DNA of 64,000 nt, taken from NCBI GenBank assembly GCA_021776515.1, contig JAJFFS010000015.1, positions 62,001-126,000 of the forward strand. The letters run 5' to 3'. The position numbers and the translations under genes are program-made. Shown here piece after piece: positions 56,819 to 64,000 of this stretch (positions are counted from its first letter, which is position 1; each line of letters begins with the position of its first letter). A model generated the notes under the pieces. That model saw only the letters and a list, made by a program, of their open reading frames with translations, searched no databases and was not told where the DNA came from. Source of the DNA: Robiginitomaculum sp. (GTDB lineage Bacteria; Pseudomonadota; Alphaproteobacteria; Caulobacterales; Maricaulaceae).

Positions 56819-57156
56819 GGAGATAAAAAGTCCAAATATACACCTCACCCTGAGCTTGTCGAAGGGGAGCTGCCTTGTCTTGATACACACCTCACCCTGA
56901 GCTTGTCGAAGGGGAGCTGCCTTGTCTTGATATACACCTCACCCTGAGCTTGTCGAAGGGGAGCTGCCTTGTCTTGATATACACCTCACCCTGAGCTTGT
57001 CGAAGGGGAGATGCCTTGTCTTGATATACACCTCACCCTGAGCTTGTCGAAGGGGAGGTGCCTTGTCTTGATACACACCTCACCCTGAGCTTGTCGAAGG
57101 GGAGCTGCCTTGTCTTGATATACACCTCACCCTGAGCTTGTCGAAGGGGAGGGGCA
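56781..57156. repeat. Tandem array, eight copies of a 47-bp unit
   Basis: CCCTGAGCTTGTCGAAGG recurs at 56801, 56848, 56895, 56942, 56989, 57036, 57083 and 57130, an exact 47-bp period. The intervening segment (TTGTCTTGATATACACC) is near-identical in all but the second copy, which has diverged. It is a minisatellite in the 901-bp kdsA-to-arsR spacer. Copies differ at a few positions (GCTGCC/GATGCC/GGTGCC). Confidence 0.92.
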
Positions 57157-57593
57157 AAACCCAACGCAGCCTCGAACAGTAAAGGCCTCACAGATCAATA
57201 TTCACACTGTCAAAGAGCCGTGCGGGTTGGCAATATGCCATTCCGCACAGCTTGATTATGCGCCCGCCAGACAGGCCGGGGATAAGTGCGCCAAACCCAA
57301 GAGACACCGAGGGGCAATAAGGGACAAATGAGGGTAAATCAGCGTGGTTTTATGCGGCGTATGGCAGACGCAAGGGACGCTTGAGGGACAGCAACTGTCC
57401 CTTGGAATGACACCCATAACTTCATCCTCATTCGTCATGCCGGGCTTGATCCGGCATGACACCAGCATTGATGTTCCCGATCTAGTGAGAAAAGTTGGAG
57501 GGGTGAGGGCGTGCCAACCGAAAACAGTAATTAAGTGTATTTGGTAAACTGTCGCCGTAATCCAAAATCTGACAATTAATGGCTCGGTAGGGG
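57157..57593. other. Non-coding spacer with two hairpins
   Basis: No credible gene is visible. Two perfect hairpins are present: AGGGACAG-CAA-CTGTCCCT at 57384-57402, and GTCATGCCGG-N7-CCGGCATGAC at 57434-57460. The latter resembles a palindromic repeat common in Alphaproteobacteria. Confidence 0.6.
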
Positions 57594-57944
57594 TTAATCT
57601 TTGAGGGTTCGTTTCGCTGCCGGGCGGCGTTTTTTACCGCGTGCGACTTCAGTTGCGAGCGCATCCATCTTCGGCTCCCAATAACCACGAAAGCGCTCCA
57701 GCCAGGCGTCGATTTCGAGCAGGGGTTTAATCGAAATTTTATAGTAGCGCCGCGCGCCCTCCGCCCGCACACCTGCAAATCCGGCTTCTCTCAACACCCT
57801 TAAATGTTGAGAGACCGCCGCTTGTGTTATACCAAATTCATCTTGAATGATTTTGACGATTTCGCCGGACGTATGCTCTCCGTCTGCAAGCACCTCGACT
57901 ATGCGCCGGCGCACCGGGTCGCCCACTACATCAAAGGCATGCAT
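57594..57944 (-). CDS. ArsR-family winged-helix regulator
   Basis: 116 aa. The winged helix has DPVRRRIVEVLADGEHTSGE, the recognition helix region ITQAAVSQHLRVLREAGFAGVRAEGARRYYKI, and a basic C-terminal tail (GKKRRPAAKRTL). No metal-binding Cys pair is present, so it is not a metal sensor of the classic type. Its ATG overlaps the AHSA1 gene's stop (TAATG). ArsR plus AHSA1 pairs are common; it probably controls its own operon. Confidence 0.92.
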   Translation of the reverse strand: MHAFDVVGDPVRRRIVEVLADGEHTSGEIVKIIQDEFGITQAAVSQHLRVLREAGFAGVRAEGARRYYKISIKPLLEIDAWLERFRGYWEPKMDALATEVARGKKRRPAAKRTLKD

Positions 57945-58582
57945 TAGCTAGCCTCAGTTTCGCCGGTATAAAAAGCCGCGGTACGCGAAGCGGATGCGAG
58001 GGATTTTTTTGGATCTTCGCCGCCGCTGATTGCGGCCTCGCCCCACTTTTTGCTGCTTCCCCGCACGAAGGATTTCCCCTCGGCGCTTGCTAGGAAGGCT
58101 TCCTCGTCCAGTTTGTCCGCCTCGGCGTCGACAAGATAGAGCGCCAAGCCCAATAGGCCAAGCTCCCACCCGATGCCGACAGCCCCAGGGCCGAACCTCT
58201 CCCAATGCGGCGACACTTTCGCCGTATGCGTCACCGTAAGGCGGGTCACTTTTTGACTTTCCGCCTTGAGCTTGACATCCACCCAGCTTACATCGCCCCC
58301 GGACTTCCACGTGAGCGAAAACATGTGCGGCGGTTCGCATTGGACGATCTTGCCGTCCGCATTGTTTTCCACCTGGTAATGCCCGCCAATGTGCAGATCG
58401 CCCGCCACGGGGGCGAACCAGCGGGGCAAGCGTTCCTTATTCGTCACCGCATCCCATAAATCGTCGACTGTTGTCTCATAAATGCGGCTCAAGGTCACCG
58501 CGCGTGCCGGCGCGCCGTCCCTTTCCAGCGAAACAACCCGACGTTCAACGGCCCCAAGATGGCGTTCGATATCATTCAGCAT
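57944..58582 (-). CDS. AHSA1/SRPBCC domain protein
   Basis: 212 aa from the ATG at 58582, which has GGAGG 5 nt upstream; an ATG four codons earlier is also in frame. The START/SRPBCC fold begins VTLSRIYETTVDDLWDAVTN, then RWFAPVAGDLHIGGHYQVE and the VTHTAKVSPHWERFGPGAVG helix. These proteins bind hydrophobic ligands or help Hsp90-like chaperones; the role here is unknown. It is the first gene of a pair with the ArsR regulator. Confidence 0.9.
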   Translation of the reverse strand: MLNDIERHLGAVERRVVSLERDGAPARAVTLSRIYETTVDDLWDAVTNKERLPRWFAPVAGDLHIGGHYQVENNADGKIVQCEPPHMFSLTWKSGGDVSWVDVKLKAESQKVTRLTVTHTAKVSPHWERFGPGAVGIGWELGLLGLALYLVDAEADKLDEEAFLASAEGKSFVRGSSKKWGEAAISGGEDPKKSLASASRTAAFYTGETEAS

Positions 58583-58699
58583 GACTGCCTCCATATAAGT
58601 TTGAAGTTATATAAGCGAAGATTTATATATTAGCAACCGATAAAATTTCATATTTGAAGTGAGGGCCGGGGTGACGGCTAACTGTGAATGAGTTCAACC

Positions 58700-59254
58700 C
58701 TAATGCTTTTTTCGCCCATAATCCGGTTTGAGCAAGCCATAAAACAGACAATCGGTGAATTTACCGTCTTCCATCCGGTGGGCTTGGCGGTGACGGCCAT
58801 CCGGTGTGAAACCAAGGCTGGGCAGCAGTTTTTGCTTGGCTTCGTCTATGGCATAAATCTCCGCCCAGATGCGGTGCAAGCCCAGTGTTTCAAAACCATA
58901 ATGTAGAAGAAGTTCCCCGGTTTCCGGGGCGTATTTATCATCAATATAAAGATCATCGGCACCGATATAGAGAGAAAAGTCGGCGCTGGAATTGTGCGGG
59001 TCAATATAACACAAACCGCAAGCCCCCAGAAGGCGCTCATCTTTGCGCGCGGTAATGGCAAACATACGCACGCGCTCATCACCAAGCACGATATTATCGT
59101 ACCAGTTTTGCTGCATGGCTGGTGTAATATCGCGGTATTCACGAAAATACTGGCGGTAGTCGGGGCGGTTCCGCCAAAGCCGCAAAGGCTCAAGGTCGCC
59201 GGGTTTAATAGCCCGCAAAACAACGTGCTTCCCGCTCAGGGTTGGCACACTCAT
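58700..59254 (-). CDS. GNAT acetyltransferase, PseH-like
   Basis: 184 aa. It starts at the ATG at 59254, which overlaps the synthase stop (ATGA). The GNAT fold has VLRAIKPGDLEPLRLWRNRPD, LLGACGLCYIDPHNSSADF and the acetyl-CoA region TGELLLHYGFETLGLHRIWAEI. In pseudaminic acid pathways PseH N-acetylates the 4-amino group of the UDP-sugar. The assignment rests on the neighbourhood and fold. Confidence 0.78.
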   Translation of the reverse strand: MSVPTLSGKHVVLRAIKPGDLEPLRLWRNRPDYRQYFREYRDITPAMQQNWYDNIVLGDERVRMFAITARKDERLLGACGLCYIDPHNSSADFSLYIGADDLYIDDKYAPETGELLLHYGFETLGLHRIWAEIYAIDEAKQKLLPSLGFTPDGRHRQAHRMEDGKFTDCLFYGLLKPDYGRKKH

Positions 59255-60327
59255 CCCAGCATTTCCCATGTCAGTGCCTCGCCTTTGTTCAAGCCTTGGT
59301 TCAGCGGCAAGCCCACGACCATGTCGTCCTCATAAGGCTCCACCGCGCCTTCCGGGCATGGGCGCAATGCTACCAAATCTTCTGCAGCAAGCACTGTGCC
59401 TGCTGCCAGATCGCGCCGTGCGCGCAAAGAGCGGCGCTGCACCACGCTGGCATCCAGCTCGTTCAGTTCCACGCGTTTGACCCCATCGCCAAGCGCCAGT
59501 TCCAGTTCGCGGGACCGGTCAACCATCTCGCGCCAGCTTTGCGGGTTCATGGAAAACCCGTGATCAGGGCCATCGCGGGTATTGTCATCTGTAAAGTGTT
59601 TTTCCACCGCCCGCGCGCCCAGAGTGATCGCCCCCAGCACCGTCGCATGGCCGGGCGTGTGATCGGACAGCCCCAGCACCAGCCCCGGAAACTTCACGGC
59701 AAAACTGCGCAGAACATTAAGATTAACATGGGCAAAGTTCTCCTGCGCCCCGGTATAATTGGTATTGCACTGCATCAGGCACAGCTTGGGTGTATGGGCA
59801 AGCACAGCCTCAACGGCGCGCTCCACATCTTCCATAGTGCTGGCCCCTGTGGCCAGAAACACCGGCTTTTGCCGCGCCGCCACGGCCCCGATAAATTGCG
59901 GCCAGCCCATATCCCCCGAGCCAATTTTCCACGCATCAACTACCGGGTCCATCAGCTCCAGCGCCGCCAGATCGTAAGGCGTGGTCATATAATCGATACC
60001 AGCGTCCTTGCAGGCCTTGACCAGTGTATCAGTCCAGTCACGGGGTGTTTGGTATTTTTCAAAAATTTCAAAGACAGACTGCTTCCACCCCGCCTGATGG
60101 GCGCTTTGGCTACCCATTTTCCGAAACCCCTCATCAGAGACAATATCCTTTGCCAAAAAGTGCTGGAACTTGGCGCAATCGGCCCCGGCTTTGGCGGCCA
60201 GATGGATAAGGTCAACCGCGCGATCCCGCTCCCCATCATGAGAAGAGGCAATATCGGCAATGAAATAGGTGGGTTGATCCAGCGCAATGGTGCGCTCGCC
60301 AATATTAATTTGCGTTGTCCATCTCAT
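59251..60327 (-). CDS. NeuB-family nonulosonic acid synthase (PseI-like)
   Basis: 358 aa from the ATG at 60327, which overlaps the reductase stop (ATGA) and has GGAGAC 7 nt upstream. The TIM barrel begins PTYFIADIASSHDGERDRAV and carries GADCAKFQHF, LATGASTMEDVERAV, LCLMQCNTNYTG, GLSDHTPGHATV and ALGARAVEKHFT. The C-terminal SAF (antifreeze-like) domain is AVVQRRSLRARRDLAAGTVL-like. It condenses a hexose with phosphoenolpyruvate into a nine-carbon sugar. Whether it makes pseudaminic, legionaminic or another acid cannot be told. Confidence 0.88.
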   Translation of the reverse strand: MRWTTQINIGERTIALDQPTYFIADIASSHDGERDRAVDLIHLAAKAGADCAKFQHFLAKDIVSDEGFRKMGSQSAHQAGWKQSVFEIFEKYQTPRDWTDTLVKACKDAGIDYMTTPYDLAALELMDPVVDAWKIGSGDMGWPQFIGAVAARQKPVFLATGASTMEDVERAVEAVLAHTPKLCLMQCNTNYTGAQENFAHVNLNVLRSFAVKFPGLVLGLSDHTPGHATVLGAITLGARAVEKHFTDDNTRDGPDHGFSMNPQSWREMVDRSRELELALGDGVKRVELNELDASVVQRRSLRARRDLAAGTVLAAEDLVALRPCPEGAVEPYEDDMVVGLPLNQGLNKGEALTWEMLG

Positions 60328-61184
60328 GAATTTTGTCTCCATTGCGCGATGAGTGCCGTACAAACCTCTTCGCGCCCCGGCAAGGCCCGACCCAAAAGCG
60401 TCTCGGCCTTGCGCACATCCAGCCCCAAAGAGCGGGCACGGCGTGGTTTTAGTGTCTCCACTGATCCGGTTTGCGCCCAATCAAGGGTAATATCTGCGGC
60501 GTTAGCAAGAGCGTGAATAAACTGTTTTTTTGAGGAAATTTCGCCGCTGGCCACATTTAAAAGCCCACAGGTCTTAAGCGCCACCAAATCAAATAATGCC
60601 TCTGCAAAAGCAGGCGCATCAATGGTCGAGCCATAAAAATCATCAAACAATGTCAGTGGTTTATGATTGCTCAACACATCCATCGCCCAATGGGCAAAGC
60701 CGCGCCCGTCCGGGTGAAACCCGGCAAGTGATGTGCGCACTACCAAGGCCAGGGGGGCCGACAGGGCAAACCCTTCGGCGGCGTATTTGCTACGCGCATA
60801 TTCATTGCACAGCGTGACACCTGCATCCTCATCATGCTTGGCATCACCATCGCCGTCAAAAAGCTGATCGGTGGAGATGTGCACCAAAGGTTTGTCATAG
60901 GTCTGGCTCCAATGGGCCAGCAAAATCGAGGGCCGCGCATTAATGAGGTGCGCCGCCGCCGGGTCAGTTTCACACGCGGCAATATTGACATTCGCCGCCG
61001 CATTGATCACCAGATCTGGTGCGGTTTTCTCTAACAGAGCGTTGAGGCTGTCCTCTTTACGAATATCAACATCGTAATCCGCACCGGATCGTGCCGCGCC
61101 AATAACTTCAAATCCGCGACGTCTGGCATTGGTACATAATACCCGGCCCAAAAGGCCAGTGCTGCCCAGAATCAGAACGCGCAT
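60324..61184 (-). CDS. RmlD-like sugar nucleotide reductase (SDR)
   Basis: 286 aa extended short-chain dehydrogenase: LILGSTGLLGRVLCTNARR, INAAANVNIAACETD, the catalytic ISTDQLFDGDG and YARSKYAAE (YxxxK). It resembles dTDP-4-dehydrorhamnose reductase, but no rhamnose genes (rmlABC) are near. The location between the NeuB-family synthase and the cytidylyltransferase suggests it modifies the nonulosonic acid or its precursor. 15 nt follow the cytidylyltransferase stop. Confidence 0.85.
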   Translation of the reverse strand: MRVLILGSTGLLGRVLCTNARRRGFEVIGAARSGADYDVDIRKEDSLNALLEKTAPDLVINAAANVNIAACETDPAAAHLINARPSILLAHWSQTYDKPLVHISTDQLFDGDGDAKHDEDAGVTLCNEYARSKYAAEGFALSAPLALVVRTSLAGFHPDGRGFAHWAMDVLSNHKPLTLFDDFYGSTIDAPAFAEALFDLVALKTCGLLNVASGEISSKKQFIHALANAADITLDWAQTGSVETLKPRRARSLGLDVRKAETLLGRALPGREEVCTALIAQWRQNS

Positions 61185-61199
61185 AAGGCACTCTGCCCT

Positions 61200-61985
61200 T
61201 CAGGCGGCATAATCAAGCGCCATTGGTGCTGTTTGCAGGGGAGCGCAGATTTCATCATTCAACCGCGCCTCTTCAATAACATCGGCATTGATGGCAACAA
61301 GGTCAGGGCGACGCAGGCACAGGGCGGCAAATTGTGCGGCGCTGGCATACTCTGCACCGTCACCAAAAGCCTCGACAAGGCGGCGAAAAAATTCCAAATC
61401 CGAGGCATGATCCAGCGTCCAGCGTAACCGCTCAAGCCCACCACCGGGACCACGCAGGCACGCTTTGCTCAATCGCCTGTGCCGCCGCAACCAGGGTGTG
61501 ACATGTTCGCGCTCATAAGGGTCTTTGGCACATCGTTCTGCCTCAAACAGAAGCGCCGCCGGAAACGCATCACAATCCAGCCCATGAGGAAAACGCGGCG
61601 GCATGTTATTACAGGCGTAATCCACATCAGAGCCCGTAAGTAGCGCCAGCACCTGCGCGCAAATGGCCGGATCAATAAACGGGCAGTCCGACGTTACCCG
61701 CATTACCGTTTGTGCCTCCACTTCCCGGGCCGCCTTGGCATAACGCGCCAGCACATCGCTCTCGGAACCACGGGTAACAAAATAGCCAGCATCCAGGGCC
61801 ACTTCAGCCACGCTGTCATCTGTGCGCCCCCCTGGCACCGCACAGACCACCACATCAACACCAGCGATTTCCTGGCACCGGTCAAGACACCATAAAAGGG
61901 CAGGTTTACCGTCAATTTGCTCCAGGGTTTTTCCCGGCAAACGCGAAGAGCCCCAACGGGCCTGAACAATAACGGCGCAAGTCAT
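61200..61985 (-). CDS. SpsF-like cytidylyltransferase (PseF role possible)
   Basis: 261 aa from the ATG at 61985; the frame continues 31 codons upstream. A nucleotidyltransferase fold starts CAVIVQARWGSSRLPGKTLE, then VMRVTSDCPFIDPAICAQVL and PHGLDCDAFPA. COG1861/SpsF proteins are CMP-KDO/CMP-sialate synthetase relatives. In this setting it probably activates the sugar acid with CMP for a flagellin glycosyltransferase. It is divergent from pseB. Confidence 0.82.
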   Translation of the reverse strand: MTCAVIVQARWGSSRLPGKTLEQIDGKPALLWCLDRCQEIAGVDVVVCAVPGGRTDDSVAEVALDAGYFVTRGSESDVLARYAKAAREVEAQTVMRVTSDCPFIDPAICAQVLALLTGSDVDYACNNMPPRFPHGLDCDAFPAALLFEAERCAKDPYEREHVTPWLRRHRRLSKACLRGPGGGLERLRWTLDHASDLEFFRRLVEAFGDGAEYASAAQFAALCLRRPDLVAINADVIEEARLNDEICAPLQTAPMALDYAA

Positions 61986-62008
61986 AATCGCATTGTGACG
62001 ACGGGCAG

Positions 62009-62024
62009 CTAACGTCTGGTTAAC
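62009..62024. promoter_or_regulatory. Possible CtrA-type binding site
   Basis: CTAA-N7-TTAAC, one mismatch from the CtrA consensus TTAA-N7-TTAAC. It lies between the divergent pseB and cytidylyltransferase starts (62070 and 61985). CtrA controls flagellar genes in Caulobacter relatives. One such match may be chance. Confidence 0.3.
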
Positions 62025-62069
62025 CATAAAGTAGGAACCTGTCTTTTGTATCACAAAGAAAGAATCGTC

Positions 62070-63146
62070 ATGGCACAACCAGCCCTAAAACCCGCATCCC
62101 CTGTTCAAACAACGGCCATCCACCGTGACTTTTGCAATCCACGCATCAATCTGGATGGCAAAGTTGTCATGATAACCGGGGGTACTGGTTCATTTGGCAA
62201 GCAAATCACCCGCACCATTTGTGATGAGTTCAAGCCATCCAAGCTGATTATTTTTTCTCGAGACGAATTAAAACAGTATGAAATGGCGCAAGTGTTTAAC
62301 CCTGATGAGCACACGTATATGCGTTATTTTATTGGCGACGTGCGCGATCAATCCAGGCTTGAACAAGCCATGCGGGGCGTTGATGTGGTTATCCACGCCG
62401 CTGCGCTAAAACATGTCCCGATTGCCGAATACAATCCATTTGAATGTATAAAAACCAATGTTATGGGTGCAGAAAATGTGGTGCGCGCCGCCATTGCTGC
62501 CGGGGTTAGCAAGGTCTGCGCACTGTCCACAGACAAGGCCGCCAGCCCGATCAATCTTTATGGTGCATCCAAGCTGGCTTCTGACAAAATTTTTGCTGCC
62601 GCCAGCGCCATGGGCGGTAATGATGGCCCGGTCTTTTCTATTGTACGCTACGGCAATGTGGTTGGTTCCCGAGGCTCTGTTGCCCCTTTTTTCAAAAAAC
62701 TGGTCGATGAAGGTGCCCAGGATTTACCGATCACCGACCCGCGTATGACACGGTTCTGGATTACGTTGCCGCAAGCTGTAAATTTTGTACTTTCCTCGCT
62801 GTCAATGGCACGGGGAGGCGAGGTTTTTGTGCCAAAAATCCCATCAATGAGCACGGTTGAGATGGCCAACTCTATTGCACCAGGTCTTGCTCATCGCATT
62901 ATTGGCATCCGTCCGGGCGAGAAACTACACGAAACCATGGTGCCTCTTGATGACGCGCATTCCACGCTGGAACTGGAAGATCGCTATGTTATTTTACCCA
63001 GCCACAACAACACTCACCGGCAAAGTTATCTGGACACAAATGCAAAAGCCGTAGCCTCTGACTTTTCCTATGTTTCAAATACCAATCCAGAACATTTGAA
63101 TGCGCGCGGATTACAAAATTTGCTTAAACTTATGTTTGCCGGTTAA
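62070..63146 (+). CDS. pseB: UDP-GlcNAc 4,6-dehydratase (inverting), PseB
   Basis: 358 aa from the ATG at 62070; the frame begins at a TTG 8 codons earlier. SDR features are MITGGTGSFGKQITRTI, LKHVPIAEYNPFECIKTNVMGAENV and the active site STDKAASPINLYGASKLASDKIF, with the catalytic Tyr-Lys kept. PseB makes UDP-4-keto-6-deoxy-L-AltNAc, the first step to pseudaminic acid. PseC and PseG are not in the window. It overlaps the convergent DUF3365 gene by 4 nt. Confidence 0.92.
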   Translation: MAQPALKPASPVQTTAIHRDFCNPRINLDGKVVMITGGTGSFGKQITRTICDEFKPSKLIIFSRDELKQYEMAQVFNPDEHTYMRYFIGDVRDQSRLEQAMRGVDVVIHAAALKHVPIAEYNPFECIKTNVMGAENVVRAAIAAGVSKVCALSTDKAASPINLYGASKLASDKIFAAASAMGGNDGPVFSIVRYGNVVGSRGSVAPFFKKLVDEGAQDLPITDPRMTRFWITLPQAVNFVLSSLSMARGGEVFVPKIPSMSTVEMANSIAPGLAHRIIGIRPGEKLHETMVPLDDAHSTLELEDRYVILPSHNNTHRQSYLDTNAKAVASDFSYVSNTNPEHLNARGLQNLLKLMFAG

Positions 63147-63727
63147 GGCATTTCTCTGGTGATGGTGAAGGCACCACGTAAATCGCCAGGTTCAAAATCC
63201 ACCGCCCTGTCTTCGGGGTATTGTTGTGCCAGAATTTCACGAACGGATGGGGATATAGTACTGCCGTGACAAGCCAGACAGGGTTTACCCACCGGGATAG
63301 CTTTCATATAACGGAACGTCCTCCCCTCCCCTTTTTTGGCAATAAATTCAAACCGTTCCAGTTCCTTTGGGCTTACCCCTTTTGCCATTGCTGCCTTAAA
63401 GCCTGTTAGCACACTACGCTCCCACTCATCTGGTGTATTGGCCGGATTACGGAGTTTCAGCGCCGTGCGCCCAATTTGCATATCATCGGTTGCGTATAGC
63501 GCAGAAGTTTCCGGAGCAATGTGTTGACATACACCAATAGCCCCCTCGGGACCGCCTGCATTTATGGCGCTGATCAATTGTTGTTTAAGGGTTTTTGAAA
63601 AATCCTGACTAGCTGTGCGGGCTATGTCTGCCTGTTGGCGTAAACTTGCCTGTTCAGCAGCATTACCAATTGCCAAAAGTGCAAACCCGGCAAGAACCAA
63701 AACAACCATGATGATAACAGTACGCAT
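63143..63727 (-). CDS. DUF3365 (Tll0287-like) c-type heme protein
   Basis: 194 aa from the ATG at 63727. An N-terminal membrane helix or signal (TVIIMVVLVLAGFALLAIG) is followed by a periplasmic Tll0287-like domain (GPEGAIGVCQHIAPETS, KLRNPANTPDEWE) ending with the heme c site Cys150-x2-Cys153-His154 (PCLACHG). Such proteins serve as periplasmic heme sensors or electron carriers. It stands alone between pseB and flagellin. Confidence 0.85.
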   Translation of the reverse strand: MRTVIIMVVLVLAGFALLAIGNAAEQASLRQQADIARTASQDFSKTLKQQLISAINAGGPEGAIGVCQHIAPETSALYATDDMQIGRTALKLRNPANTPDEWERSVLTGFKAAMAKGVSPKELERFEFIAKKGEGRTFRYMKAIPVGKPCLACHGSTISPSVREILAQQYPEDRAVDFEPGDLRGAFTITREMP

Positions 63728-63808
63728 GCACTCATCCCCCAAAAAGGGAAGTGTAAAACAATGTCAGTAAAAAGATAGCCGACGACTAAACGCCGATTTG
63801 TCCGGAGC

Positions 63809-64000
63809 CTAGTTCTGGAACAGTGACAAAATTATCTGGGGCCGCGAATTGGCAATGCCCAGCGCCTGCACCCCTAATTGTTGTTGTACCTGCAAGGCTT
63901 GCAACTTGGCGCTTTCCACCGCCAGATCAGCATCAACAAGGTTGCCCACACCAACATTAAGCGAGTCTGTCAGTTTGTTGACAAATATACTGTGCGCTTC
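63809..64000 (-). CDS. Flagellin, C-terminal part
   Basis: The 5' part lies beyond the window. The visible 63 residues ([58 protein letters not shown]) match the conserved C-terminal D0 helix of bacterial flagellins, with a family-typical end. The many neighbouring nonulosonic-acid genes suggest that this flagellin is glycosylated on Ser/Thr in its variable domain, which is outside the window. Confidence 0.93.
   Translation of the reverse strand, partial: EAHSIFVNKLTDSLNVGVGNLVDADLAVESAKLQALQVQQQLGVQALGIANSRPQIILSLFQN

Noticed and set aside
56781-57156. CRISPR array
   Set aside because: The 47-bp units are contiguous and nearly identical with no unique spacers, and no cas genes are nearby.
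59242-60516. 424-codon plus-strand frame opposite the NeuB-family synthase
   Set aside because: It is antisense to a clear gene, has no domain, and its composition is that of the reverse frame of a GC-biased gene.

Overview
The window is a gene-dense stretch of an alphaproteobacterial chromosome, probably a marine, flagellated member of the Maricaulales/Caulobacterales-like lineages. The placement is an inference. It rests on conserved gene blocks (gyrA-coaD-cyclophilins-queA; surE-pcm-nlpD-yajC-secD-secF; nagZ-scpA-scpB-tatA-tatB-tatC-serS; dgt/erpA), a GTTC-N7-GTTC SOS box upstream of uvrA, and roughly balanced base composition. No rRNA, tRNA, insertion sequence, prophage or CRISPR array was seen.

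Layout: 1-8,800 carries a universal stress protein fragment, a MAPEG protein, queA, an AhpD-like protein, two cyclophilins, coaD, gyrA and tadA. 8,800-19,400 carries RNA modification (an RluB-type enzyme, rsmD), a MscS channel, argS, ispH, a GYF-domain protein, a gamma carbonic anhydrase, folE, cysS, a Fe-S scaffold, a truncated MttB-family remnant and ssb. uvrA (19,509) shares an SOS-controlled divergent promoter region with ssb. 22,300-27,100 is a compact five-gene operon that mixes two CPBP-type intramembrane proteases with three mutually related multi-spanning membrane proteins. I regard it as the best candidate for an undescribed system. 27,200-36,300 holds a His-rich membrane protein, trmFO, a phytanoyl-CoA-dioxygenase-like enzyme, a TonB receptor, a BKACE/aminotransferase catabolic pair and a PuuD-like membrane protein.

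36,300-52,100 is mostly envelope and information-processing housekeeping: Sec and Tat export, cell-wall hydrolase control and recycling, chromosome condensation (ScpAB), dGTPase, ErpA and tRNA synthetases. 52,100-64,000 is more accessory: a periplasmic pentapeptide-repeat protein, an unfamiliar nucleotidyltransferase-like protein with a probable N-terminal winged helix, an NDP-sugar dehydratase, a metal-type kdsA, an ArsR/AHSA1 pair, and a nonulosonic-acid (pseudaminic-acid-like) gene set (GNAT, NeuB-family synthase, RmlD-like reductase, SpsF-like cytidylyltransferase, PseB). The last gene is the C-terminus of a flagellin, so the sugar genes probably serve flagellin glycosylation.

A dispersed REP-like element with the core CTGAGCTTGTCGAAGG occurs near 1.4, 50.0 and 56.8 kb. 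At the last two sites an inverted pair is followed by a tandem expansion of exactly eight copies (24-bp and 47-bp periods). Many CDS starts below were moved inward from the longest open frame, because ATGA/TAATG overlaps, ribosome-binding sites or family length favour the shorter form.
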